64,000 nucleotides of DNA from Angiostrongylus vasorum (Eukaryota; Nematoda; Chromadorea; Rhabditida; Metastrongylidae): assembly GCA_018806985.1 (NCBI GenBank), contig JADANN010000423.1:62001-126000 (forward strand), given 5' to 3'. Positions 37,112 to 49,204 of this stretch are shown here, one piece after another. The translations under genes were made by a program, and so were the position numbers. Position 1 is the stretch's first letter; each line of letters starts with the position of its first letter. The notes under the pieces were generated by a model, which did no database searches, was not told the origin of the DNA, and worked only from the letters and a program-made list of their open reading frames with translations.

Positions 37112-37256
37112 CTGTCTGTAAAATCCTGCTTATTCCCGAATATGTGTAGGAAAAATCTTCGCCTGATTTCCTATCCAGATTATGTAATGTTGCACAGTAC
37201 CGTCCATCAACAAACTCAAATAACTTTCCATCAACTGTGACTTCCCATGTAGTTGT
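37112..37256 (-). CDS. Possible exon of a FAIM-like protein
   Basis: Acceptor tttcag and donor GTCAGT enclose TTWEVTVDGKLFEFVDGR, then YCATLHNLDRKSGEDFSYTY. The pattern W-x-x-x-VDGK-x-F followed by A-T-x-x and G-x-F-x-Y-x-Y resembles the beta-sandwich of Fas apoptotic inhibitory molecule. The exon ends 18 bp from the SDR stop on the other strand, so any further exons would have to lie antisense within that gene, or the frame ends at the TAA at 37101. An upstream candidate piece (SGIVYEFKNDG, near 37485-37520 on the minus strand) abuts a 29-bp tandem duplication. Family assignment is tentative. Confidence 0.35.
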
Positions 37257-37504
37257 CTGAAATGAATAAGTGGAATCATTTGCCCTTGAGAGGCTGTACA
37301 AGAGCTTCACAGGAAGAGCACTTTAGCAACATCCCACCCTTCTTTAACTATGTAAAGTGTGGTATTACAAAAAATGCAGTATACATCAATCCTTACTGAA
37401 AACTAATGAATTTCAATGGTCGTTTTTCCGTTGCAACCTTTCGTACCTAATTCATAAGGTAATAATGAGAAGATACTCCATCATTCTTGAATTCGTAAAC
37501 GATT

Positions 37505-37562
37505 CCACTGTCATGGCGGCCTCTCTGAGTTGTCCACTGTCATGGCGGCCTCTCTGAGTTGT
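37505..37562. repeat. 29-bp tandem duplication
   Basis: Two exact copies of ccactgtcatggcggcctct plus ctgagttgt (37505-37533 and 37534-37562). As 29 is not a multiple of 3, it would shift any frame crossing it. Confidence 0.97.
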
Positions 37563-38105
37563 TTTTTAACCAGCCTTCTTCCTCATACTTTCTCTTCGAT
37601 TTGACTGCATTGATTCAATTTTATACCTTATGACTGGTTTACAGTTTGGAAATATGTAATGCACACACCTGTAAAACAGTAACTGTATTTTCCTTGTTTG
37701 CGTTTATAACTTTTATTTGTCATAGTTTGCAAAACATTTGCATATGATACCTTCTTCATGTAACTGACCAGGATTGTTGGTAACCTTTAGCACTGGCTCG
37801 TGGCACATCAGTTACTAAATTTTAATGGTTCCTAGAAGAAAATCCTTTTCAAACTATCATATCGGTATTGCTGTTCGCAAAAGAAGAAGCCTTTAAACCA
37901 ATGAAAATTCCGATGTTGCTCTCGTTGTTAGTTAAACCTTGTGAAATTTGCAATTCGCTACTATGTCAAAGTGATCCGAACGTTAAAGCCCACTTCACCC
38001 ACTTCCAAGACGATTCCACTTAGCAGCTCAGCTTTTTAGTTATTAACTTGGGGAATTGCCACCACTTTTTTTTGGATGTGAACCGTCACCACATGTTTTT
38101 CATCA

Positions 38106-38360
38106 TTATGCAGATCCTGCGTGTAGATCAGTGGTCGGAGGCGCCCTGCAATATATACATGGGACTGATCCTGGTGCGCCAGACTCACCAAACCTTCTTG
38201 TCTGGAAGGATAACAGCGCTGGCTCGTTACATCGGTAGGCTACCGCGAGTCATTGCAAAGACCTGATACGCATTCAACCACCTCCAACGACACTTTGTGA
38301 AGTCTAAGGCATGGAACATCTCTCAGGGATTTATCAATACGGAGAACTTTGTCCTTTTTT
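38106..38360 (+). mobile_element. tRNA-derived SINE, family A, shortened head
   Basis: gtggtcggaggcgccctgca head, family body with a deletion before the ggataacagcgctggctcg segment, tail ctttgtcctttttttt. Confidence 0.8.
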
Positions 38361-39494
38361 TTATGCGGAACCCAGTACTTCCTGCATTCCATCCGTTTCT
38401 TGGGATTCACCATTCACGAAGGTCTTCGAAGTTTGCGTGTGGGTCGAATGAATTATATTCGCCATGAATGTCATCATCGTGAATGTCACCGTCAATGCTG
38501 GTTGAGAAGATTCCCCTAGGATAGATAATAAGATAGCCGTGCTAGGGTGCTTCCAGTTGTATAAGAGGAAGCGCTATTGTCCCATAAAAGTCTAGTGCCA
38601 ACCTCCTGATCTCAGTGGAATAAGAGGCCCGGAGAGCAGGCGAAGCAGTGCCCCGATAGGTTAGGCCGCCCACGTAATGAACAACGTCACTACCATTTCG
38701 CTACTCGCTCTCTTTGCCACAATAATGCCATGAGTTTCAAATGTATTTGTGGAATGTCTAATCTCATTTTTATCCTCAAGACTGGGCATGTGGCAAGGGG
38801 TGATAATTCTTGACACTACTCAAATTTTAAAAATTTGAACTGACTAACGAAAAATCCAACTACTAATCTGCAACACCAATGTTGTCAATAATGTCAGGCG
38901 GTCGGACAACCGCTCAGAAGGAAGGTTTACGAGTAACTCATTCTTACAGTGACGCCAACATAGATTGTGGAGTGTAAGAATACACATACTACATTTCATG
39001 TAGGTTTACACCACCTATATGTTTTGCAAGTAATTCAACTAACATCGAACAAAGACAGTGAAGAAATATGTTGGCAGCCTTTTGTACTGTGAATGAGTAA
39101 TGCAATAATTGACGGATCCAAATGTTCTACTCAGAAGTGTCCTCAAGGCTCAAGGGTCTTCTATACGTTTTAAACATAGAGTGATACCCCAGCTACGTGT
39201 TTCATCCTATACACTACCCATAAAATCCAGAAGTACGTCTATTGAAGTGCAATGACGATGGAGTAAGACTCTTGAGTATAACTTCTCAAACTTGCTAGCC
39301 AGAACCAGTGGTAGCACATCTTGTCGAAAAGCTGATGTTCCATTGTTTTACCACACAAGCAGATCGATATGTTAATTAAGGATATGAAACTTTATCAGAA
39401 TCCATATCACACAAATCGGAAGCATGGTTATACTCGAATGGAAAAATAAAGTTTGTCATAAAAGTACAATATAATAGAACAATAACTTCTATTA
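38361..39494. other. No supported gene; a possible tRNA-like repeat near 38580-38720
   Basis: The segment gataggttaggccgcccacg...aatgaac...cactacc resembles 49410-49450 and may be part of a further minus-strand repeat. Otherwise featureless. Confidence 0.35.
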
Positions 39495-42275
39495 CTACAT
39501 AAAAGTCGCCCAAGGTGGTACAATCGGTTGAGGATTTTGTAAGTAGCTCATCACGACAGCCGACACCGACAACCTAAAGTAGTTACGAAAAGTAATATCG
39601 TGTACTTGTCAATACTAAATATGACACACAGCTTCAAAACCCATAAAGTAAAGATCGTTCATTCACACGAAATACGTTAAACATCTAATTCACATAAACC
39701 GCCAAACATAAAAGTAAAACGGTTTGTAAACTAAAAGGAACTGAGGGCCTTGTTGTGATTCTGAGAATACATGACCAATGCAAGAATACCACCTGATTTA
39801 GTACCGGGGGCACTACATAAAAAAAACATACTACAACAATTTCAAATAAGAGTAAACTACAAGTGTTTTAAATAGTGCTCATGCTTTAAATACAGTGTTC
39901 AAGTAACTAACCTAATTTTTCGCACTTATAATCACAAAACATTGAAGGCATGCATTTTCCAACTCCGAGGTATTCCATTTATCCAATGCGTACGTTCACT
40001 AAGAGAGGTTAAAATCTGAGTCCTTCAAGATTATGAAATGACCCTTCGCTGTAAGCTACAATACCGCAGGTAACGCAGGCCGTTGAGGATATTACGCAAG
40101 GGGGTTTGCGCCAAACTTGTGAGCGTCACTGTCTAAAAGTAAGGAACATATAATCGACATGAAGATTGCGCAAAAGGACTAAGACTCACGTCGGAATTTA
40201 TTTGAGAAGATTTCTCCATCCTTAACCGACCCAAGGGCGCGTGTGGCGCAGTGGTTAGAGGCGCCACTGCGACATACACGTGGAATTGATCCTAGCGCCC
40301 ACGGCTCACCAAGCCTTCCATCCCTCCGGGGTCGGCAAATTGGTACCAGACTTGTCTGGGAGGATAGCAGCACTGGCTCGATACATCGGTAGGCCACCGC
40401 GAATCATTGTAAAGGCCAGATATGTATCCATTCACCTCCAAACAATGCTTAATGAAGTTGAATGCATGGTGCATCTCTCGGGGATTGATCAACGCCGAGA
40501 GCATTATCTTTTATAATATGGATACAAATAAATTCATAAGCAAAAAAATGTCCTTTATCCTTTTACCACCATCCTGGTATAAAACTAGTCTTATGGTGGC
40601 AAATCTTCTATCGATCCGGACGACTTGGGGGTGGCTTTAGCCAGGCACACCTAGGGAATCAAGAGAAACAAAATGGGTTAACCAGCAAAATTCCGAAAAA
40701 TGGAGATTATGCTGGGGCCCGCACAACCAGTGAGGACGGGCTGTCCAACTATTCAAGCATCCAAGTACTACTGCATTGTATCCACGAACAACTTCCTCGC
40801 GAACATTCCATTCAATGAAACTTGAAAAAAAAACACTCTTGCTAGAGAAAGCAATTGAAAAGAGCATGTTACGGAAGTATTCCAAGTGATTCTTCTTGAC
40901 GTAATTAACTATGACCCATTACCTTCTAAATCTTGCGACCTGTGCGACCACCGTCTTCCTTCTCAGGAATTATTCCTGTTTATGTTTCAAGCATGTAGTC
41001 GTCCTTTTCAGGAAGAATAGTGATCTTAGATCGATATCGAGCTCACCTCGACCGGTTAATAGTTAGTATTACTTAGGGCACCGTGGCAAAGGATGCCATA
41101 ATGACAACCGAAAACAGTCCTATACAGTTTTGCCTACTCTGAAGTAATAATGGCTTTCGATATCTCCGAAAAGAAGACGAACAGGCGACCATCCGTATAT
41201 TTCATGACATCTCGAACCAGTACCGTTATCGCGATGGTATACGAACAAACATCGCAGGAACATAGGACTTTAACAAAATAAATCCACGGATCTCCCTCAC
41301 TTCTCGAGCCAACTGTTGGCCATAAATATCCACCAAAAACCATATTTTGCTTGTTCCGTTTTGACTTATACATTCTCTATACACGTGAGCATATTCATGT
41401 ATACATGCAGGAATGTGGGCTGACTGTTCGCTGAATAGAAGTCCACAATTTGCTCGCCGCCATCGTTTCGCGAAAAAAAGTAAAGACATAAGCCATTATC
41501 TAAAAAAGATGATGCCCCGCCAAGCAAGCAGAGTCGACTGCGAAGCTCATGAACGTTAAAATGACTAGTGGTTCTCGCACGAATTAATTCATATTATAGG
41601 ATTAAAGGCGATAAATATGAATGAGCCAAGTACTAAGAAAGAATGAGGAAACGGAATGAAAAAGAAGATGGACGAAAGCTAACCGAAGCCACAAAGAATT
41701 TTGCGACCCCCAGCCAGTTCGTACATAAAACTAGGCATTGTCGCAAATGTGCTAGGAGAAATTGAAAAACTCACATGAAGCTACTAACGATTTGCTTTGC
41801 GTCATCTGATGATCGTGTGTTCGCGAAACTGACACAGGAACACAGAAGAGCCATCCAGGCACACCATTTAGCCTGAAACAGCAAATCTAGAAAAGTGTTC
41901 ATTATTAAGAATGCAGTTTGCTCCCAGATATTTATTTATGGCGAAAGAAGTGATAAAAACAAACGGCCGAGAAAAACTAGGAAAAATAAGAAGGCGAAAA
42001 GAAGAGAGAACCTGTATAACATACCCGCATCATCAAACCGCACATGCTAAAGACCATTCCTAAAACATTCATGTACTCTGGCAGTGGATCATCTGACACA
42101 GCATTGGCCGACTGGGAATCGGTGGCTTTGAATCTAAGACAACAGAGACTACGAAGATCGACTCGGCAAAACAAAAGACTCGAACTGAAGAAAATCGGAA
42201 ACGAGTTGGAATAGCGAAGAAGTCAACCAACCTCACGACTTTACTAGGTCTTCTCGGATCAGCAGTGGACTGCAT
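39495..42275 (-). CDS. WDR83OS: Protein Asterix, PAT-complex subunit, four exons
   Basis: Exons 42232-42275, 42025-42133, 41775-41872 and 39495-39573, with GT/AG borders and matching phases, give a 109-residue protein (human 106). Seen: [15 protein letters not shown], then [52 protein letters not shown], and [20 protein letters not shown] with a short extra tail ATFM. These follow human Asterix nearly end to end, with its three hydrophobic segments. Asterix works with CCDC47 in the ER membrane to shield polar transmembrane helices during multipass protein insertion. A ttcag 17 bp before the ATG is a plausible trans-splice acceptor. The 2.2 kb last intron carries a SINE and a family C repeat. 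The frame is intact. Confidence 0.95.
40235..40514 (+). mobile_element. tRNA-derived SINE, family A, in Asterix intron 3
   Basis: Good full-length copy: box A tggcgcagtggt at 40243-40254, box B-like ggaattgatcc near 40282-40292, body, tail gcattatctttt. Confidence 0.9.
40555..40760 (+). repeat. Family C repeat, 3' part, in Asterix intron 3
   Basis: Matches the second half of 15588-15975, from tggtataaaactagtc to gtccaactattcaagcatcc. Confidence 0.6.
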
Positions 42276-42819
42276 TTGTTCACGACGACCTTCCTGAACA
42301 GATATTCACAAGCACTCGCATTTGAATTTGAATAATGAAACGACGAAAACCATCTATTTCCACTTACTTCCGCTGGAAATAATCTTAGCTATTTGTTTTA
42401 GAAAACTCTTGGAAATGCCCCTTTCTGCTGTTACTAAAAGAGAGCTTAGAAAACTTAGACATAAGCCATGCTTCCCATAATGTACAGTGGAATCTTTGAA
42501 TATAAGTTCCGAAAAAAATCAAACAGGTTGCACTCTCTTCAAAAACATGACGATATCCCAAGCAAAAACAGATTTCAGATTTTCCGAAACCAAGATAAGG
42601 ACGTCATATCCGGACTACATAACCCTGAACGAGAAATATCCACAAAGACACCTAGATCTCACCTGTCTTTTTTTGTTTTAGGAATATCCGTAGTAACAGC
42701 GCAGTGCAGACGTGACAACATAACTGACGTTTCCGTCCTAAGTTCTGGACAGGGCAGAACAATTTCTTACCAGCAAATGTTTTTGGCGTTATTACCGCGT
42801 TTCCTGTCTCGGAAGCAGT

Positions 42820-43031
42820 TGCTTGGTTTCATAATGATGCTGAGGTATTTGCAAAACTCCTGACCGTAGGTGTCTGCAGTGTGGATCGAACACGCTATTA
42901 CCCTTTCCGGGGGCTAACACGTTCACCACCACACTATGCGGGTCCTTCGTTTCGCCTTTCTTTCAGCTAGTTTTAGTATCCTGTTGTGAAAAATTCTAAC
43001 AGGCAGCAAATAAAAACTTAGCATTGCTTGA
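42820..43031 (-). mobile_element. tRNA-derived SINE, family B, between two divergent genes
   Basis: ataatgatgctgaggtatttgcaaaa, reverse tRNA-like block (gtgtggatcgaacacgcta; ttcaccaccacac), then a shortened body. It ends a few bases before the trans-splice acceptor of the gene at 43040. Confidence 0.7.
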
Positions 43032-43039
43032 TTTCAGTT

Positions 43040-43822
43040 ATGGAAGAATCGTTGGATGATCGAATTACTGCGATCGAACGTGTGATGGGTATCGATGAAT
43101 ACTCTGACGTCAGTTTTTTAGTCCTTTGTTCGACCAGCTTAAATTTCATTTCTGATGACGTCACACATTTCTTTTTGAATTTGTTTTCTATTTAGCCAGT
43201 GTTCTGAGTTAGCATTTACAATATGCTACAGGTGAAAACGACGGACTTTGATGTTGACTCTTTACTGGAAAGGATGAAGAACTTAGGTTTGGGTCGCGTA
43301 ATGAAAATCCCGCTATCCAAATTGAAGAGCTTAAAGAGCCTCAACAATAGGGTTAGTTTCTATTTTCCTTCATTTAAATGAAGTCCTAGCAACGAACTCT
43401 ATTCTCTCGAGGACCTTTCATTTAAGCCGGAAACGCGATCATTATCCGAAAGGCTATCGACAATAGAGTTTTGCGAAAACCTTATACGACAAAGGGCCGA
43501 TCTGCTGAAGGAATTTGAAGAACGGCTACAGGTGGTCCTGCAGACGGACAAAATAAGCATAGCCGCTCAGCAAGAAGAGCAGCTGGAAGCCCTTGAGTTG
43601 GACATCCACAGAGGTTTGGACGAATGGAAAAAATATACGTTGGAGTTAGAAGAATTTAAGCTGGAATACTTTTCTGTCGTGGCTGGTTTACAGGAGCGTG
43701 TGGAGGAATTGGATAGAATGGTAGGTGGAATAGCAAAAAACTTTCAACTTCCAGCAAATAGTGATCCTTTTCGATGCTTCTTTCTGTGGGAAGCCATTGA
43801 GCCCATAAGAGGTTTTCTGTAG
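43040..43822 (+). CDS. Coiled-coil protein, probable dynactin p24 subunit (DCTN3)
   Basis: Exons 43040-43108, 43232-43351 and 43412-43822 (or ending at a donor after 43720). About 199 residues; human DCTN3 has 186. It starts MEESLDDRITAIERVMG, similar in pattern to the LxxRVEELE start of dynactin p24. The rest is almost all helix: NLIRQRADLLKEFEERLQVV, LQTDKISIAAQQEEQLEALE, and FSVVAGLQERVEELDRM. The position of the short break LQTDKISI before a long second helix matches the p24 layout. Dynactin p24 is part of the shoulder that links the sidearm to the Arp1 filament. A tttcag acceptor stands 2 bp before the ATG, as for SL trans-splicing. It diverges from Asterix, 765 bp apart. Other small coiled-coil families cannot be excluded. 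Confidence 0.55.
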
Positions 43823-43904
43823 CACTAAATTCGTCTATATATTCCCTTGCTATAAGCACGTTAAGTAAAATATGGCGTTCACTTGTCACCTGTTAGGTGA
43901 GTCT

Positions 43905-44389
43905 ATATTACTCGTCGTCCCGTTGATCGTCGAATGACTCGAGCGAGCGTCAGTAAATCTTCCATTCTTCCCTGTCACGTACATGAGCAGCCCAATGGAT
44001 TCTGCTCGTTCTAGGGACTCGTTGAGCATCACACTGTTCTTATAGGTTTTTCAAGAAGAACTCTAACCATCGGGTCGGTGGTTTTCATGCACTACGTTTG
44101 ACATCGCAGAGTCCAGCCGCTGACGGCTTTTGCCCATCGTTGCCGTTCATACGCATTACATGTCTGCCCAACCTTATTTCCTACAGTTTGGTATATATGA
44201 ACGGCGTCTGTGATATTTGATCGTTGACGTGGGACGTAATTTCGGATTCCCTGGTTCACTTATGTGACACGAGATACTTCTAGCGTCGTTCTTTCGACCA
44301 CATGTTCTATAACGCTGAGTGGTCTTCCATCCTGCTTACGCAACGACCAGGTTTCTGACGCACACGTTAAGGCAGGAAGAATGACGTTT
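43905..44389 (-). mobile_element. RTE 3'-end fragment
   Basis: Plus-strand text cccgttgatcgt...gactcgagcg...cttccatt...ctcgttgagcatca...catcgggtcggtgg parallels 24760-25230. Only the C-terminal coding end and tail remain, a typical 5' truncation. Confidence 0.85.
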
Positions 44390-44393
44390 TGTC

Positions 44394-44487
44394 TATAAAC
44401 TAAACTCAGCTCACTTGACGTGGTGTCCTAGTTATTTTTATATAAACTAAACTCAGCTCACTTGACGTGGTGTCCTAGTTATTTTTA
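44394..44487. repeat. 47-bp tandem duplication
   Basis: Two exact copies (44394-44440 and 44441-44487) beginning tataaactaaactcagctca and ending tagttattttta, directly beside the truncated end of the RTE fragment. Confidence 0.97.
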
Positions 44488-44626
44488 TACACTTATTCTT
44501 AATAACTCTGACCAAAATACAAAAGATAGTAACTCCTCCCTTGGTTTTTCAAACCGACTGTGTCATTTCACCCCGCCATTTATAATCAGTACCTTCTTGG
44601 ATTGTTAAGCTAATGCGACGATGGTA

Positions 44627-44890
44627 GAAGGGTTTATTCGGGTAACGTTTCACGGTCTTCGTCTTCCTCAGAGCCGATGATCCAAGTTGATGATCCCCAG
44701 TCGTTCGATCTGTAGATGTGATGTCTTCATCTTCGTAACGAGTCGAATCTTTTTCGATGGAGCTCCGCTCGAATGAGGCAACCTCACCCAGCAGCGCTCC
44801 ATTATATAGGGCGGTTGGTATTGAGGAAATGTCATCAACTCTTAGGAAAATGAAGACATCGAAACGTTAGCCGAATAAACTTTTTGATCA
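44627..44890. mobile_element. Palindromic PLE ends
   Basis: Left gtttattcgggtaacgtttc (minus motif at 44640-44675) and right gaaacgttagccgaataaac (plus motif 44838-44872) are inverted copies, with a spacer rich in gatgatcc and tcgaatcttt. Confidence 0.6.
44640..44675 (-). ncRNA. Hammerhead-like motif
   Basis: Minus strand GGCU, CUGAGGA (core intact), helix II ACG/CGU, GAAA, CGUU, ACC. ACGU palindrome kept; helix I shortened. Confidence 0.4.
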
Positions 44891-47182
44891 ACTTCGTTTT
44901 AGCTTAATCATCTCTTTATAGTAATCTTAGGAATCGTGCCGTTCTCAACATAGGTTGAACTTGACTAACATTTTGCTAGTGGTGCGGATTTCAAGTGTCA
45001 TAACGTCTCTTGCATTGCTTTTAATGCAAATTTAGAGGTTTCTACAATAGTGTGGTAGGGAAAATGGAAGTGCTTGCAGTACTTTCTAGGATGATTTTTT
45101 GAAGTGTTCAAACCTGTTGCTCATTTTTAGATTACGGCAATCGAGCAAGATTCGGAGGCTTAGATACTGCAGATTATTTATTCTGACTACTGTTCACTTT
45201 TATGTGTAAAAGCTTTTATTACTTGATCGATTTTACTTCATTTATGTGCAGGTTAACAAACATGTAGTTATTATTTGTTTATTTATGATTCTCGGTTGTA
45301 GTGAAACACGTAATTTTGTTTAATCCACAACGTTTGTACATTTGTACTTGTTCACTTGTTGTTAAGCCGGACGTCCCTAACTTGAACTGTTTGAATCTTA
45401 AAGGTAATCAGCGTAAGCATTGTAAAATGACAAGTGATGTACGTGGACTTTAGTGGAGCTAAATAAAAGAGTATCTAGAGAATCATGGCTAATTTGTAGA
45501 CTTTTGAACTACTGAGGGCGTTCTATTAAGTCTATGATGCCTGTAGGTTTCATAGTGGTTTTGCAGGAGTGCAGGATAAGATGCCTACAGGTCTCATTTT
45601 TTTATCTTAACATTTAGGACTGTTTTCCTATACTTTTAGTTGTCAGTTGATAACTTGTAAAACACAGATGTCGTTCTGAGCTTCGGTTGGGAAAAACTGT
45701 ATTCTGCACTTAAAAATATACAAAGAAACCGTTTGCCAAACGAGTTCCCTAACCAGAAATCTTAGTTCTGGTCGACGACTACTTCAATTCTAATTGCTAT
45801 TAGTTAGTTAGTTAATGGTAATTATCATACAGATTGTGCGGTTATAGAGAATAGTGAAGTAAAGGCCCATAAGCAGCAAAACAGTTCCAAATGTTCACCG
45901 TAATGTTTATAGGATGGGCCAAAGTAACGTATAGTAAGTAGCACCATAAATATTATTTATAGCCGGAAAACGATAGGATAAAGTCTTCTCCACAATCCGT
46001 TTATGTTCAAAAACCCACGAAGTCCTCTAGCTATCGAGAAACCACTGTTCATTTTCAAAAACCAGCAAGTTCATGAAGGCTAAAAATTAGGCGTTCTCCA
46101 GTCCACAACAAACTCGAGATTAGGGCGTTGTCGCTAGAGGGTTAAAACTCGGGGTAAGGATCGATTTGACATCTTGCAGTGATAAGGTTGAAATTGGCAT
46201 TGCTAAGAAATTGAAAGTCGGTGTTGGGTGCGCCTTATCTTCTATAACTGAGCTCACGATAGGTTCCTATTCTAGATCTTATTCTTAAAGTTCACAAATT
46301 ATTCAAACGCTTATTCTCACTCGTCGCTCTTAAACTATGTCTCATTAGCTACTAGTACTGCTTATTATGTCCTTTACATACAGTACTTGTTCCAAGTAGA
46401 ACACGAAAAAAAAAGGGACAATCACGGTGCGCGCGTTGGACTAGGCCTTAGCATAAATCGATTTCTATCCAGGCTTAGGGATAGAACTCTCGAAATCTGT
46501 CTGCTTGGCAGATCTTGCTGGTAGCGAATCTCCGTTGTGGGGCGCATTACAGCACCCCAGAAACAATTAAGTACGATGAGACGGTCGATCATTAGGGTGG
46601 CGTGCTCGTAATGTCGTTCATGCTACATCACACTTTGCAACACTGGATGCAGTTTCACCTATTCATCGACCTCCACGGTTATTTAATGGTCAATTAAGGA
46701 ACGTAATGGAGTCGTGGAGGAGAAATGGGACTAGATCCGGCCATTGTTTATAGTCATTATTACGTCCTTGATGCTTGATTATCTTCCCAACCCTCTCGAA
46801 TGTTCATCTAGAAAGCTTTGCACCTTCTGGACTATCTTAAACAGATATCTATGCGTTCTAAATCCTTAGAGGAACCTGAGTCAGTTAATTCATACGTGAC
46901 CACGTCTAATTTAATGGAGCGGTGGCCTCGAACTATAAGCAATTTTTCGCCCAGGACATTGCACTAGAGAACTCGTCCGGAACAATTTTATATTTTAGGT
47001 TTGTTGAAATGCAGAAGTGCCTTCTCCGTAGATTTGTGTACCCATAAATCTTTCGAGTTCTTATTGATTTTTACTCGGCACCACTGGATTTTTTCTCCAA
47101 AGTGTTCACTAATTCGTGTCTTGTATATGTAATTAGTCAAGAATTTTATTATTGGTTGTGAACTGAGAACTTGTATGATCAC
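44891..47182. other. Gene desert
   Basis: No open frame of useful length, tRNA, microsatellite or known repeat found across 2.3 kb. A stretch near 46430-46570 (gcgcgcgttggactaggcc) may be an old tRNA-like repeat. Confidence 0.4.
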
Positions 47183-47656
47183 TTAGACACTTTTTTTTCC
47201 TCTTCTAGAAGTACGGCTATTTGCTGTAGCTCCAGTTCCATCGTTTGATTGCGATGAACGCACGCTTCTTACAGTTGCACTTCTACTACTTCGTCTAGCG
47301 GATGGTATGAATGGTACAAGCCTTTGTCCTTGAATGACATGCTCGACATTGGTCGCATTCACTATCATCTGTAACTGGACCAAGATCGTCTGTGAATGAA
47401 AATCCGTACAATGAGGGCAAAAAGAAGTTTCAAGTGTATGTTCTTTGTCTTTTGGAAAAGAACTCATCGTAATTGATGTACTGAAGATAGTTGGTTTATG
47501 AATGTTTGTAAAATACATTATTTGTTCCAGATTTCGTTGGAATAAGTATGGTTCTGAGTTAGTAGTGGTTAGGAAACGAAATGCGGTGACACAAATTCCC
47601 AACGGGAGGGCACCGACAGCCCGAATTTGGAGAAAATAAGAAGACGATGTCGTCAT
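47183..47656 (-). CDS. Hypothetical protein with basic Ser/Arg-rich tail
   Basis: A 157-codon frame on the minus strand. It has a weakly hydrophobic start, CPHCTDFHSQTILVQL in the middle, and ends with a Ser/Arg/Thr-rich tail (SARRSSRSATVRSVRSSQS and SRTSRRGKKSV). A second frame across the middle is also open and Cys-rich (CDQCRACHSRTKAC), so either a frame error or an exon border may lie near 47300. No family recognised. It could be the last exon of a larger gene. Confidence 0.3.
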   Translation of the reverse strand: MTTSSSYFLQIRAVGALPLGICVTAFRFLTTTNSEPYLFQRNLEQIMYFTNIHKPTIFSTSITMSSFPKDKEHTLETSFCPHCTDFHSQTILVQLQMIVNATNVEHVIQGQRLVPFIPSARRSSRSATVRSVRSSQSNDGTGATANSRTSRRGKKSV

Positions 47657-47694
47657 TTTTTTATCTACTGCCTACTTTTTTTTAATGGTAGGGT

Positions 47695-47880
47695 ATGAGG
47701 TGAAATATAACCATAAAGATCCTGAGATGTTATAGACGAAGGACTCGGGTGGTGTGGTGGTGAACGCGTTGGCCCCGACAAGGGTAATAATGTGTTCGGT
47801 CCCCACCGCAGGCACCAGTGGTGCGAAATTTTGCAAATATCTCGACATTATTATAGTTAAAAAGGCAATGTTCGAAGAGA
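47695..47880 (+). mobile_element. tRNA-derived SINE, family B
   Basis: Plus strand: box A region ggtgtggtggtgaacgcg, box B gtgttcggtcccc, then tttgcaaatatctcgacatt. Good tRNA-like spacing. Confidence 0.75.
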
Positions 47881-49204
47881 ACCACGGTTGGTAAAACTTC
47901 AGTTAATTTTTCAAAATGGTTCTAAAGAATGTGTATAAATTTTAATCTGTCCTACCAACCCTGATTGTTCGCTCCGCTAGCTTCTTTCGAAAGTACTGAT
48001 GTTCCTGATGCTGTTTTCTGTAATAATTCCATGAACTAGAACTTTTTAAATGGATATTGATGCTTTTTTTTGTGAGTAACGTTACACAGACAGTTTTGTA
48101 GGATTTCACTCCTTGGTAGTTATAAAATCGAGGAACGCCGAAATATGTCGAGAGGGAAAGAAGAAAAAGGATGTCTAAGTAGGAAACCTCCTAGGCTGTC
48201 CAGAAAACAACTACCGTTTTGACTTCTCTTATTTAGGTGCTCTGTTTTTAAACAAGGTTGTAAAGGTTTACTTTCTTTCTATGCATAATGCCGAAGCACA
48301 AACTTCGCACTATACTTTTTGTTAATGTTTTTTATTCATATGTCTTGTTCAGTTTATATTTTAAGGAGAAAAATGGATAAAACACAAATTCAGGTTGTTC
48401 TATGCAAAAGTATGATAAAATCTGGGGAACTGCTCACAGTATCAACACTACATGTGTTCAGGATCGTCACTATTGTACCAAGTAAATGGAACTTTGGTTT
48501 CGAAAGTTTTGAGATGAAGGCGAGAACCTCGGAGAGGAGGGTCTGGGATCACCAGTTGGCATCAACTACGGAACGTTGAAGACTTTGGTCAAAAGAGTTC
48601 GCCAGATAAACGGTTCTCGAGCTTTCAGAAACATTTTGTATGCGAATTAGCGGTTTTGGAGTACTTAGATCTTAATAATTCGAAGAGGAACTCCAAGGAC
48701 AACTGTTCTGTTAATTGAATGAGGGAGAAAGTGATCATCACTATGGAATCTGTTATGCTTTTTCTTTTTTAACAGCAGAAATGATGCATTCCATCTCAGA
48801 TCCTTGACCACAATGTGATAGCAACTCAAAAATGAATTCTCTACGGCAGTCGACGACGTTCTTTACAAGACTAAATTAGAGTGAAGTTCCGAAAGACTTC
48901 TGAAGTCCAATTTTCCGCCAGTAGGAAGTATTTGTCATTTATGATGAGGTTAAGGTATCTGTTAGTCAACAGGAGAAGCTTCCTGTGGGAATTGAAATCT
49001 TGATGAGACGCTGACAAACGCTAATGCAGATCCCCGAAATAAACCAGGAACTACAGGGATCATTTTTCATTTGTCGTTGGGTAAATTCTATTAAATAATA
49101 CGACAAAGACCAGAAGTTGCGCAATTTCTTATTTTTTATTTCGCAAGACCCGTCTTCATATCTACTGTGTAGATCTCAACAGTTCCACAAAAACTATAAA
49201 CTTT
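47881..49204. other. No supported gene
   Basis: Only short open frames. A gagatgaaggcgagaacctcgg stretch near 48511 recalls a PLE end but is too short to call. Confidence 0.35.

Noticed and set aside
41134..41489. Two overlapping minus-strand frames within Asterix intron 3
   Set aside because: Both read somewhat like protein but contradict each other, lack splice sites, and neither matches a family.
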